From Spartinivicinus marinus (GTDB taxonomy: Bacteria; Pseudomonadota; Gammaproteobacteria; Pseudomonadales; Zooshikellaceae), in NCBI RefSeq assembly GCF_026309355.1, contig NZ_JAPJZK010000001.1:496001-560000 (forward strand): a stretch of DNA of 64,000 nt, given 5' to 3'. A program made the translations under genes and the position numbers. This document shows, one piece after another, positions 1 through 8,733 of this stretch. Every line of letters begins with the position of its first letter. Position 1 is the first letter of the stretch. The notes beneath the pieces are model-generated. The model did no database searches. It had not been told where the DNA came from and saw nothing but the letters and a program-made list of their open reading frames with translations.

Positions 1-1
1 G

Positions 2-3000
2 GCACTCGCAGCGGTTAGCCTTGATGATAAATATAAGCAACAGCAGGGAATGGTATTATTAACGGGCATTCAAGCCCTAACCCGTCTTCCATTAATGCAG
101 GCCCAATTAGATAAACAACATGGGCTGAATACAGCTGGATTTATTTCAGGCTATCGAGGATCCCCCCTTGGCAGCTTTGATAAAGCCCTATGGGAAGCAA
201 ATAGTCACTTAGCTCAACATAATATTGAATTTATTCCCGGTATTAATGAAGACTTAGGGGCTACGGCAGTATGGGGCTCTCAACAACCCCAACTTTTTCC
301 AGATGCCCGCTATCAAGGGGTATTTGGCCTTTGGTATGGTAAAGGCCCCGGTGTTGATCGCACGGGGGATGTTTTCAAACATGCTAATGCAGCAGGCTCC
401 AGTCAGTATGGTGGCGTCCTTGCTGTAGCGGGTGATGATCATGCTTGTAAATCTTCCACCCTCCCCCATCAAAGTGACTTCGCATTTATTGATGCAATGA
501 TGCCAGTGCTCTACCCTGCCAATGCCCAAGAAGTCATTGAATATGGTTTATACGGCTGGGCGCTCTCCCGCTACAGCGGCTGCTGGATAGGCTTTAAGTG
601 TTTAGGCGAAGTAATGGATTCCAGTATGCGGGTAGATATTGGCCTGAATAATTTTCAAATAATGCTACCCACCGACTTTACTTTACCAGCAGGTGGATTA
701 AATATTCGCTGGCCAGACCCACCACCAGAGCAAGAAGCTCGCTTACATCAATTTAAGCTACCCGCTGCGCAAGCTTTTGTTAGAGCTAACCAACTAGATC
801 GCCCTATTTGGCGCACAAACACTAGCAAAATAGGGATTATTACTGCTGGTAAGTCTTATCTTGATGTTATCCAAGCTTTATCCGATTTAGGTATTACTGA
901 ATCCATAGCCAAACAAATCGGTCTGACAGTCTATAAAGCGGCTGTCGTATGGCCTTTAGAACCAACGCAAATTAAGCAATTTGCCAGTGGGCTAAATAAA
1001 TTGATCATTATCGAAGAAAAGCGTCCGCTGTTAGAAAATCAAATTAAACAACTATTGTATGAGCTGCCTGACAAGGCCAAACCCAAAATTATTGGAAAAA
1101 CCCACCCTGAACAGCCACCATTATTACCTTCAACGTTAGAGCTTAGTGTTAGTCAAATTACGCAAGTATTGGCACAACAGCTGTTAACTGATATTCCATC
1201 CTCCCTGCTTAGAGAAACATTAAATATTGAACAACAACTTAAACAACTGAATGAAAAGCAGCAGGCATTAGCCGAACCTAAACAACGGCTTAGCCGTACC
1301 CCCCATTTTTGTTCTGGCTGCCCGCATAACTCTTCAACGAAAGTGCCTGAAGGAAGCCGAGCAATGGCCGGCATTGGTTGTCATTATATGGTGACCTGGA
1401 TGGATCGAAACACAGACACTTTTACCCAAATGGGGGGCGAGGGAGTCACCTGGATTGGCCAAGCCTCTTTTTCTAACACCAAGCATGTTTTTCAAAATTT
1501 AGGGGATGGCACCTATTTTCACTCAGGGATATTAGCTATCCGGGCTTGTATTGCAGCTAAAGTGAATATTACCTTTAAAATTCTTTATAACGATGCCGTA
1601 GCAATGACTGGAGGCCAATCAGTCGATGGCCAATTATCCATACAACAAATTAGCCAACAAGTGTATGCTGAAGGGGTACGGAAAATTATTGTGGTTAGCG
1701 ATAATCCCAATCAAATAAATATCCAACAAGGCTTTGCCCCTAATGTCACCCTTCATCACCGAGATGAATTAGATGAACTACAAAAACAGCTAAGAGAATA
1801 CATCGGGACTAGTGTATTAATTTATCAACAAACCTGTGCTGCCGAAAAGCGCCGCCGACGTAAGCGCAAAGAATTTATTGACCCACCCCGTCGTTTAATG
1901 ATCAACCCTGAGGTTTGTGAAGGTTGCGGGGATTGCAGTGAACAATCAAACTGCCTTTCCATAGTGCCCAAAGAAACGCCTTTTGGCAGGAAAAGGATGA
2001 TCGACCAATCTGCCTGCAATAAAGACTACACATGTAGTAAAGGATTTTGCCCTAGTTTTGTTAGCATCATTGGTGGACAAATCCGTAAAAAACAAGCAGG
2101 CCAACAACCTGATTTACCCAACAATCAACCTAAGATTCCTAACTGCAAAAAACCTTACAATATTTTAATTACTGGCGTTGGCGGTACTGGCGTAGTGACT
2201 ATTAGCGCCATTTTAGCCATGGCAGCTCACATTACAGGTAAAGGTGTTACAACCCTTGATCAAACGGGGTTAGCGCAAAAGTTTGGTGCAGTTACCAGCC
2301 ATGTGCGAATTGCCGATGAACAACAATCCTTAGCCTGTGCGCAAATCCCCACTAATAGCGTCAACCTGCTGCTGGCCTGCGATCTTATGGTCGCCAACAG
2401 TGATGATGCATTAGATAAGTTATCAGCAACCCTCACCCATGCTGTGATTAATACTCAGCAGTCCATGCCAGGTACTTTTGCCAGAAACCCTGACTTAGCG
2501 TTTCCCAACCAAGCAATGCTAGCCACACTAGCTCAATATACCCAGCAGCACTTCACAGTGGCCGCCCAACAGTTGGCAACTGCCCTGTTAGGTGATGCCA
2601 TCGCAACCAACCTATTTATGATTGGTTATGCCTGGCAACAAGGGTTAATTCCCTTACCTGAGCGAGCAATTATGCGAGCCATTGAGTTAAATGGGGTGGC
2701 TGTTAGCTTTAATCAGGCTGCCTTTATTTGGGGACGTAAAGCAGCTGAAAACTTAACAGCCGTAGAGCAGCAAGTGAATTCAGCACCACAACAAGAAATT
2801 AAAAAAGCCAATGAAAAAAGCCTGGACGACATTATTAACCAATATACAACCCTACTAACAGCTTATCAAAATGCAGCGTATGCTAATCGTTACGAGCAAC
2901 TCATTAAAAAAGTTGCAGCCAAAGAACACAAAAAATGCCAAGGCCAAGAGCAATTAGCTAAAGCAGTCGCTGAAAATTATGGGAAACTACTTGCGTATAA

Positions 3001-3493
3001 AGACGAATATGAAGTAGCGCGTTTATATAGCGATAATTATTTTTGGGAATTAATCAATCAGCAATTTGAAGGCAATTACAAAGTAGCATTTCATTTAGCC
3101 CCGCCCCTGCTAAGCAAACGCAATCCAGCAACTGGGCTGCCCGAAAAACGCCAGTTTGGCCCTTGGCTAAAACCTATAATGAAAGGGCTAGCCAAACTCA
3201 AATGGCTACGCAATACCCCCTTCGATCCCTTTGGTTACACCGCAGACCGAAAACTCGAAAAAATGTTAATTAATAATTATGAAGAAGACATTGAGCTGAT
3301 TTTGGAAAAACTCAATTTATTTAATTATGATATAGCCATCCAAATAGCCAAATTACCCAGTAAAATAAAAGGCTTTGGTCATATAAAGGAAAAAAGCTAT
3401 CAACAAGTGCATCAGGAGTTTGAAGAACTACTTAGGCATTTCCGTTCTAGAACTCAAGCTAGCCCTGTGAAGTTCATCACTGTTCTGCCGTAA
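2..3493 (+). CDS. Indolepyruvate ferredoxin oxidoreductase, fused alpha and gamma parts (5' partial)
   Basis: Family role: TPP-dependent oxidative decarboxylation of aryl-pyruvates from aromatic amino acids, passing electrons to ferredoxin; cytoplasmic. The frame is open to the window edge and the residues before the first ATG (nt 50) read like the normal N-terminus of the family, so the true start lies outside. Visible in order: oxidoreductase/TPP region with CSGCPHNS near nt 1310, an iron-sulfur segment with CEGCGDCS near nt 1915, and the gamma (IorB-like) domain with GVGGTGVVT near nt 2175. Ends at TAA 3491-3493 just before a strong terminator. It is the only clear housekeeping gene in the window. 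Confidence 0.93.
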   Translation, partial: ALAAVSLDDKYKQQQGMVLLTGIQALTRLPLMQAQLDKQHGLNTAGFISGYRGSPLGSFDKALWEANSHLAQHNIEFIPGINEDLGATAVWGSQQPQLFPDARYQGVFGLWYGKGPGVDRTGDVFKHANAAGSSQYGGVLAVAGDDHACKSSTLPHQSDFAFIDAMMPVLYPANAQEVIEYGLYGWALSRYSGCWIGFKCLGEVMDSSMRVDIGLNNFQIMLPTDFTLPAGGLNIRWPDPPPEQEARLHQFKLPAAQAFVRANQLDRPIWRTNTSKIGIITAGKSYLDVIQALSDLGITESIAKQIGLTVYKAAVVWPLEPTQIKQFASGLNKLIIIEEKRPLLENQIKQLLYELPDKAKPKIIGKTHPEQPPLLPSTLELSVSQITQVLAQQLLTDIPSSLLRETLNIEQQLKQLNEKQQALAEPKQRLSRTPHFCSGCPHNSSTKVPEGSRAMAGIGCHYMVTWMDRNTDTFTQMGGEGVTWIGQASFSNTKHVFQNLGDGTYFHSGILAIRACIAAKVNITFKILYNDAVAMTGGQSVDGQLSIQQISQQVYAEGVRKIIVVSDNPNQINIQQGFAPNVTLHHRDELDELQKQLREYIGTSVLIYQQTCAAEKRRRRKRKEFIDPPRRLMINPEVCEGCGDCSEQSNCLSIVPKETPFGRKRMIDQSACNKDYTCSKGFCPSFVSIIGGQIRKKQAGQQPDLPNNQPKIPNCKKPYNILITGVGGTGVVTISAILAMAAHITGKGVTTLDQTGLAQKFGAVTSHVRIADEQQSLACAQIPTNSVNLLLACDLMVANSDDALDKLSATLTHAVINTQQSMPGTFARNPDLAFPNQAMLATLAQYTQQHFTVAAQQLATALLGDAIATNLFMIGYAWQQGLIPLPERAIMRAIELNGVAVSFNQAAFIWGRKAAENLTAVEQQVNSAPQQEIKKANEKSLDDIINQYTTLLTAYQNAAYANRYEQLIKKVAAKEHKKCQGQEQLAKAVAENYGKLLAYKDEYEVARLYSDNYFWELINQQFEGNYKVAFHLAPPLLSKRNPATGLPEKRQFGPWLKPIMKGLAKLKWLRNTPFDPFGYTADRKLEKMLINNYEEDIELILEKLNLFNYDIAIQIAKLPSKIKGFGHIKEKSYQQVHQEFEELLRHFRSRTQASPVKFITVLP

Positions 3494-3516
3494 TCCAACA
3501 CATGCTTACTAACAAA

Positions 3517-3556
3517 TGAAAACGCCCAGCTTTAACTTTAAAGCTGGGCGTTTTCA
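3517..3556 (+). terminator. Rho-independent terminator after the oxidoreductase gene
   Basis: Perfect 18-bp inverted repeat, arms 3517-3534 and 3539-3556, four-base loop, with a GCCCAGC core and A/T flanks so it can work in both directions. It starts 23 bases after the stop codon. Confidence 0.93.
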
Positions 3557-3679
3557 TTCAAACTTGTATATTTCTTTATATAGCTATTACTTAATGCTTT
3601 GCTTGTTACTTATTGATTACTTATTGCTTGCTTATCTCTAGTTTAATCATGCAGATTTAACTCGATCAGGAACAGCTAG

Positions 3680-3856
3680 CTAAGCATCAAGAGTAAACTC
3701 GTTCACTTCAACCCTAGCGCTTGCTTTTCTACCATCAGTAATTAGATACATGCAAGTAGCAACACAGCCTACAACTAGCAAAACAATCGCATAGTTATCA
3801 CCAAAGTTAAAACCTATGAGAGCAACTGCAATAAATGCTAAACCTAATAACTGCAT
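3680..3856 (-). CDS. Small two-helix membrane protein (58 aa)
   Basis: Starts at ATG 3856-3854 and ends at TAG 3680. The first about 40 residues are almost entirely hydrophobic and form two probable membrane helices (about residues 2-17 and 22-40) separated by a short FNFGDN turn, followed by a charged tail (DGRKASARVEVNEF). An AGGTAG sequence about a dozen bases upstream is a weak ribosome-binding site. No family recognised. The hydrophobic pattern and clean charged tail argue that it is real despite its size. It faces the oxidoreductase terminator and is probably a stand-alone host gene. The roughly 290 bases upstream, to the IS4 transposase, hold no further gene I can support. Confidence 0.6.
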   Translation of the reverse strand: MQLLGLAFIAVALIGFNFGDNYAIVLLVVGCVATCMYLITDGRKASARVEVNEFTLDA

Positions 3857-5267
3857 GTTCTGACAACTACCTAATCAATAACGAATTCTAATTAATCAAA
3901 CCAACCCTTAATCACTATGACTTATAACAAAAAGTTGTTTAATAAATCAGTAGAATATCTTGACCGCTATTCTACCATGCTTGCTTGTTGTTTATTGAGA
4001 AGTTCATAACTAATAAAAGTATGAGTAATACTCAGGATTAAGAACGCATCGAATTCAGAGGTATAGTCAAAAGTAACAAATCTATAGATATCAATACTGT
4101 AGACAGTTTTTGGTCTTAAAATGGTAGGATTGAACCAAAAATAGAAACTGTGAGAATGCGGTTGTCGAAATCGAATTGTCACAGGAATCTATCTTTGGAA
4201 AGCATAGTAGAAACGGTTTTACGCTCAATGTCCAATGTTAATAAACCTCAACGAATATTTATTGTTGCTTTATTGACGACGCTGGTAGTCTTTCAAGGCA
4301 AAGCGACCTTTAGAAACATGAGCCGTTATAGCCAAATGAGTGAAAAACGTTTTAGCCGTTGGTATAGGCGTCAGTTTGATTTTACCCAGTTCAATAGGGA
4401 TACATTAACACTTGCTCTTCCTAAAAATGGCCGTATCGCGGCTATCGATGCCAGCTTTATTAACGAAGACTGAGGGCTTAGGGTGGTTTTATAATGGCTC
4501 TGTTAGCCAAGCCCAGCAAGGCTTGGAAGCTTCACTCCTCGCATTGGTTGACCTTAAATTGAATACAGCTTTTGCTTACGATGTGCGTCAAACTATTGAT
4601 CAAGAAAATAAAACGCGTATTGAAGTCTATGCAGAGCAAGTAGTGGAATTGGCTCCCCAGCTTCTAGAGCAAGGCATTCAGTACTTAGTCGCCGATGCTT
4701 ACTACAGTAAAGAAAAGTTTATCACTCCCGTGGTGAAAGCAAAATTAAAGCTTGTCGGCAAACTGAGGGCCGATGCTGATTTACTGTGGCTTTATGAGGG
4801 TGAATACAGTGGGGTTGGACGCCCCAAAAAGTATGATGGAAAAGTGTATTTCGAAAAAGAACTACATCGTTTTGAGCAAGTAGGCTGCCTGCAAGAAGGC
4901 TTAGACATTTACAGCAAAACGGTTTATTCAAAGAAATTCAAACGTGCTATTAAAGTTGTAATGCTAAGGCAAACCTCAGATAAACAGGTTAGTAGAGTAT
5001 TGCTTTATTCAACTGACACAGAACTGGATGCAATGACAATCATTGAATATTATAAAGCACGGTTCCAAATTGAGTTTTTATTTCGTGATGCTAAACAGCA
5101 CACAGGATTGACCCATTGCCAGTCACGCAAAAAAGAAGCCATTCATACCCATTTAAATGCTTCATTGTCAGCACTGAATTTATTGAAGCTAGAAGATCAG
5201 CAATTAAAAGTGAGCTTCCGAGCTGATGGTGTAAATAGCTAAAGTTTTGTCTACGGGTAAAAATACT

Positions 5268-6860
5268 TTATTCAGTTGCCTTAAAATTCCATGGTAACCA
5301 CTGATCAGGGTTGGTTTTCACCGACTCTTTATTGCGTTGAATAGCATTTAAATAATCAAACACATTAATCCTAGCACTTGCCGCGGTGGCAATAAGTGAG
5401 GTCAATACATCAGCAACATTAGCACCGGTTTGGGTTTGATAAAATAAGCTGTTTTTTCGACCTCTGACAATCAACTTCAACATGGCTTCCATTAAATTAT
5501 TATCCACTCGAGCCCCAGTGTAAGTGCAAAACCGGGTTAACCCTTCGTAATGACGATCAAAATAAAGGATAGCTTTTCCCAATCCACTGTTTTCTTCTAC
5601 GGCGCCTGTTTGAATTAACTGATTACCCCATTCGCGTAGGTTGGCCATCACTGGGAGTGAGTAGGTTTGATGATAAGCCAAGCGCTGTTCAGACGACAGT
5701 TGTTGTTGGCTAATCATTGATTCATTCACCCAAATCACTTGGTACTGCTTCAGGGCATACTCCACCTGTTCAGGAAAATGGCTAATCACATCAGCAAACT
5801 GGCGTCGTCCATGTGCATTACATAAAGAACGAATCGTTTCACAAGCCGCTTGGGGATTATTACTGGATAATGCATCACTCATCAAAATGGGTGGGGGTTG
5901 GTCAGGTGAACGTTTTTCAAGTAATTCGTCGATAAACTCACCGGCATGGCCGACACTGGTTTGGAACAAGACAATTTGTTGTTGGTTGATTAAGTTAGCA
6001 ATAATGCCTGATGCATAAATACCCGTTCGTCGTTTGGCTTTTTTCTGTTTAGGGCGCTTTTTCATGATCGGCCCCTGTTTCAGGATACGATGGCGCGTAT
6101 CATCTAGTAAATAATCGCCAGCATTTGCTGCTAATTGTTTAAATCGATCAAATAAGGGTTGAGCATCATTGGCAAGATAGCGGCACTGGTCATAAAAGGT
6201 TGAGCTACTAATGGTCACACCCAGTAAATCTTGCATGCTCTCCTGACGGTAAAAAGGAGAGCCAACAAAATATTTACTCAAAACCATTAAAGCGCGCGCT
6301 GAATAACCATATTGTTGTTGGGTATCGCCATCCTGTTTGATTGATTCAGGCAAGGAGGCTGTCAAATAAACTCCACAAGCATTACAACGTAATTGTTCTG
6401 ATAAATGACATTCTCGGCTATAGGGGCTTTGTCCAGTGATTCGCAACAAGCGAGCGGGTTTAGTGGGGTAGAGCTTCCCTAGTGAGCATTCAGGACAAGC
6501 ATCACCCACTTGATAATCAGTCAACGGATGATGCACAGTCACAGGAGGCGATTGAGGGGAAGTGGGTTTAGGCTTTCGCTGACGTGGTGGCTTGGAGTCA
6601 TTAGCCTGGTCTTTATCCGTCTGCCGGCATAAAGCACTCAGCTTTTCAGAGCTGATTTCAATGCCCAATAGTTTACGCAGTTTGTGCAAGGTAATACTGT
6701 CTGTATGCAACTGTTGCTGAAGATGCTCTAAGGTGGCCAGAGCATCCAACACATGCTGGTTATCTTGCTCACTCAGTGATAAACCATAGGCCTGGGCATC
6801 ACCTATACGTTGCTTCAGTTTTTGTATGTCACTGGCATTAATTTTAACGGTTTGAGTCAC
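5268..6860 (-). CDS. tnpC: IS66 family transposase TnpC
   Basis: 530 aa, the usual length of the IS66 DDE transposase. Order: N-terminal helical leucine-rich segment, a zinc-finger-like part (CPECSLGKL and CNACG, about residues 120-165), then the catalytic core with LLDDTRHR, LMSDALSSN and DNNLMEAMLKLIVRGRKN, and the typical C-terminal region ending near INVFDYLNAIQ. Downstream of tnpB in the same operon after a gap of about 80 bp. It cuts and joins the element ends; the TnpA and TnpB proteins are also needed in this family. No damage seen. Confidence 0.95.
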   Translation of the reverse strand: MTQTVKINASDIQKLKQRIGDAQAYGLSLSEQDNQHVLDALATLEHLQQQLHTDSITLHKLRKLLGIEISSEKLSALCRQTDKDQANDSKPPRQRKPKPTSPQSPPVTVHHPLTDYQVGDACPECSLGKLYPTKPARLLRITGQSPYSRECHLSEQLRCNACGVYLTASLPESIKQDGDTQQQYGYSARALMVLSKYFVGSPFYRQESMQDLLGVTISSSTFYDQCRYLANDAQPLFDRFKQLAANAGDYLLDDTRHRILKQGPIMKKRPKQKKAKRRTGIYASGIIANLINQQQIVLFQTSVGHAGEFIDELLEKRSPDQPPPILMSDALSSNNPQAACETIRSLCNAHGRRQFADVISHFPEQVEYALKQYQVIWVNESMISQQQLSSEQRLAYHQTYSLPVMANLREWGNQLIQTGAVEENSGLGKAILYFDRHYEGLTRFCTYTGARVDNNLMEAMLKLIVRGRKNSLFYQTQTGANVADVLTSLIATAASARINVFDYLNAIQRNKESVKTNPDQWLPWNFKATE

Positions 6861-6940
6861 TGCAACACCTTATACTTAAGCCACCATAGGATACGCATTC
6901 GTCAATAAGTCGCAAGTCGTATAGAAAATAATTGTTCGAT

Positions 6941-7270
6941 TTATATCGAAGAAAGACGTTGTAACGGTTGACCGCGAAGCAAGAGGCTCAAGTGTTTCGC
7001 CGTCATCGCACTGACTATCGTTTGGCCAAAGGGCCAGCCAGAAAAATACCCTTTAGATAAGCGCTTGGTCATTAACCAAAAACCGGTGCCATCGTAATGT
7101 AAGGCGCGAATCATGGTTTTATTGCGATTAATAAAGACAAAGACGACACCTGAACGAGGATCTTGCTGTAAGGCCTGTTGGCATAATGCCACAAATCCAT
7201 CAATGCCTTTACGAAAATCAGCCGGCTGAGTGGCCAGTAAAATACGACTCGCTTCAGTTAATGATATCAT
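6941..7270 (-). CDS. tnpB: IS66 accessory protein TnpB
   Basis: 109 aa, family-typical length. Contains the recognisable core FRKGIDGFVALCQQ (about residues 20-33) and the FVFINRNKTMIRALHYDGTG stretch diagnostic of IS66 Orf2/TnpB. Its start overlaps the end of tnpA by four bases (ATGA), implying translational coupling. The exact biochemical role of TnpB is not known, but it is required for IS66 transposition. Confidence 0.94.
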   Translation of the reverse strand: MISLTEASRILLATQPADFRKGIDGFVALCQQALQQDPRSGVVFVFINRNKTMIRALHYDGTGFWLMTKRLSKGYFSGWPFGQTIVSAMTAKHLSLLLRGQPLQRLSSI

Positions 7271-7647
7271 CGCTCACCCCGCTTACCTGGCTGTAATTCA
7301 CGCACTATCACACCAAGCTGTTCGCTAGACAGCTCGCCTTGAATCACTAGCTGGGTATCATTCGCTAGACATAATGTGACGCATAATGATGAAGAGGCTT
7401 GAGTGGGTTCTGGTAGAGTAATAAATGGGGTATCTGCTGACTTAGCTTCATCCGGTGGCTGTTGCCAGCGCTTTAATGCTGAGTGGCTTAACCCTAAGGT
7501 ATTAATTACCAGAGAAACAGGATAATCATTTAAAAGGGCTACTGCTTGCTGCCGTAGCTCGGCTGGTATTTTTCTACGCCCATGGGTGCGATTTGTTCGC
7601 CAGGTTTTAAATGTGGAGGCAACAGCCTCAAGTGTTGGTACTGACAT
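7267..7647 (-). CDS. tnpA: IS66 accessory protein TnpA
   Basis: 126 aa, first gene of the IS66 operon. The N-terminal half carries a helix-turn-helix-like segment (RKIPAELRQQAVALLND through LGLSHSALKRWQ), typical of the DNA-binding TnpA/Orf1 of this family; the C-terminal half is more variable. Translation starts about 80 bases inside the right inverted repeat. Overlaps tnpB by ATGA. Confidence 0.9.
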   Translation of the reverse strand: MSVPTLEAVASTFKTWRTNRTHGRRKIPAELRQQAVALLNDYPVSLVINTLGLSHSALKRWQQPPDEAKSADTPFITLPEPTQASSSLCVTLCLANDTQLVIQGELSSEQLGVIVRELQPGKRGER

Positions 7648-7885
7648 TGTAATACCTCTTATGAAGTGAGGCCGTCAGTTAATCATGGAATAAATACTAA
7701 GTTGAGCTACGCTCTCGGAAGCTCACAATTAAAAGGAGACAATGATGAGACCGTTATTTCAATAACCTCATGGAAACGTAAGAAATTTAATCAGCATTTA
7801 ATGGAAAAACTTTTTGATAAGTTAAGTCTGAGCAAAAGTAATAAAAAAGTCGCTCAATTGTATGAGCAGTTAAGCGACTATGGGG

Positions 7886-8467
7886 CTATTGCTGCATAAA
7901 AGTGTCTACAGTATTGTTATATAAAACAATACTTTTATTTGTTTTGCTAAGATAATAATTATAAATTTGCTTTCTAATAAACTTACCAACTCCATAATCC
8001 AATTCTTCATCTTCAGGGTCAATTTCAGGGAATTCAGTAATCTCGAACCAATTGCGTCTATCAAGCTCAATAAGAATTTTTCCGCTCTCAACAAGTTTGC
8101 CATTCTTAACCGTGTGCACATCATAATGTGTTTGAGTATGGTCTTCTTCGTATTCTATTGATAATTCATTTTCAACTTGGATATAGCTATCTTCTTCTAC
8201 ATAGGGAGCGATATCATTCAATACTTCAAAAATAGTATCTGATCTAGAACCAAATTTAACTTCATTAACAAAGCCATATAGTTCACCATCATCAGATATA
8301 TCAATGCCTATCCTATCCAATAAATCACGCAATGTTCTCGGAAAAGAATAGCCCTTAAATTCATATGACTCTTTCTTTAGCTTTTTTATAAGCAAGTCAT
8401 ATATCTCACTATGTTTTTCTTTTGGAATATTAAACCTACATGCGTCCACCCAACAAGCAATTCCCAT
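7886..8467 (-). CDS. Hypothetical acidic protein, 3' end replaced by IS4 sequence
   Basis: The 193-aa frame starts at ATG 8467. The genuine part ends near nt 7917, where the IS4 right end begins, so the last about ten residues (TVDTFMQQ) are read from IS DNA and the original C-terminus is lost. The protein is soluble and acidic, with no signal peptide and a motif-free alternation of charged and aromatic residues (EEDSYIQVENELSIEYEEDH). No family recognised; small acidic proteins of this look are common among phage morons and immunity proteins, but that is only a guess. It lies directly downstream of a fragment of phage baseplate gene V. Confidence 0.55.
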   Translation of the reverse strand: MGIACWVDACRFNIPKEKHSEIYDLLIKKLKKESYEFKGYSFPRTLRDLLDRIGIDISDDGELYGFVNEVKFGSRSDTIFEVLNDIAPYVEEDSYIQVENELSIEYEEDHTQTHYDVHTVKNGKLVESGKILIELDRRNWFEITEFPEIDPEDEELDYGVGKFIRKQIYNYYLSKTNKSIVLYNNTVDTFMQQ

Positions 8468-8570
8468 AAATACTCCTATATGGTTAACTGTTATCCAATT
8501 CGTTAATACAAAATTATACGATAACTACTGTTTAATTAACCAGTATTGTATTTATTTTCTGATTTAAGAG

Positions 8571-8733
8571 TTATTGCTTGTTACCCGTAGGTATCGCTAT
8601 ACCATGCCCATGGCCATTATAAATATCCCGGTCGCCTTGCATACTACGCGTGTGGTCTGTTATTTCTTGGGAGGCTTTAATATTTCCATCCACAAACAAG
8701 TCACCCACAAAATGAATACCTTTAGGGCTAATT
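8571..8733 (-). pseudogene. Phage baseplate assembly protein V, C-terminal fragment
   Basis: Minus-strand translation gives ISPKGIHFVGDLFVDG, then an about 25-residue stretch with HTRSMQGDRDIYNGHGHG and an IPTGNKQ end. It matches the end of the complete V protein at 22286-22870 (VEGQIKATQDIIDHTRSM and AVPTGAKQ). Only the last about 54 codons remain; the 5' side is cut at the ISNCY-like element. It points away from the J gene on the other side of that element, whereas V and J share a strand in intact P2-like phages, so this junction is rearranged. Confidence 0.8.

Larger units (their letters stand above)
5210..7726. mobile_element. IS66-family insertion sequence with 8-bp target duplication
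   Basis: Inverted repeats GTGAGCTTCCGAG (5210-5222) and its complement (7714-7726). Direct repeat AATTAAAA flanks both sides (5202-5209 and 7727-7734); 8 bp is the family norm. The element is 2517 bp with the classical three genes tnpA, tnpB, tnpC, all on the minus strand and apparently intact. It inserted into the 3' part of the IS4 transposase. Confidence 0.96.
4150..7899 (+). pseudogene. IS4-family DDE transposase, frameshifted and split by IS66
   Basis: Three pieces: 4150-4473, about 4450-5209 in another frame, and 7735-7899. The first piece ends just after the catalytic IDAS motif; the next begins TEGLGWFYNGS in another frame, and family members carry a few extra residues here, so a small non-triplet deletion near 4462 is likely. 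Later catalytic parts remain: VADAYYSK and the IS4 signature Y-(2)-R-(3)-E-(6)-K in YKARFQIEFLFRDAK. Removing IS66 and one 8-bp target copy joins ...EDQQLK to GDNDETVISITSWK and runs to the family-typical end YGAIAA. The original protein would be about 410 aa. Not functional as it stands. Confidence 0.85.
4092..7916 (+). mobile_element. IS4-family element carrying a nested IS66 element
   Basis: Imperfect terminal inverted repeats share CAATACTGTAGACA: left copy 4092-4105, right copy 7903-7916 on the opposite strand. The transposase lies inside but is broken (see separate entry) and the element is split by the IS66 copy at 5210-7726. No target duplication is visible outside the repeats (left flank ends GATAT, right flank starts TTATA), which suggests recombination or an adjacent deletion after insertion. 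The right end cuts the 3' end of the minus-strand gene at 7886-8467. Confidence 0.8.

Noticed and set aside
254..2019. Several 64-91 codon minus-strand frames within the oxidoreductase gene
   Set aside because: Shadow frames of a strongly supported plus-strand gene.
3967..4182. 71-codon minus-strand frame at the left IS4 end
   Set aside because: It spans the IS boundary and the start of the transposase; composition is not protein-like.
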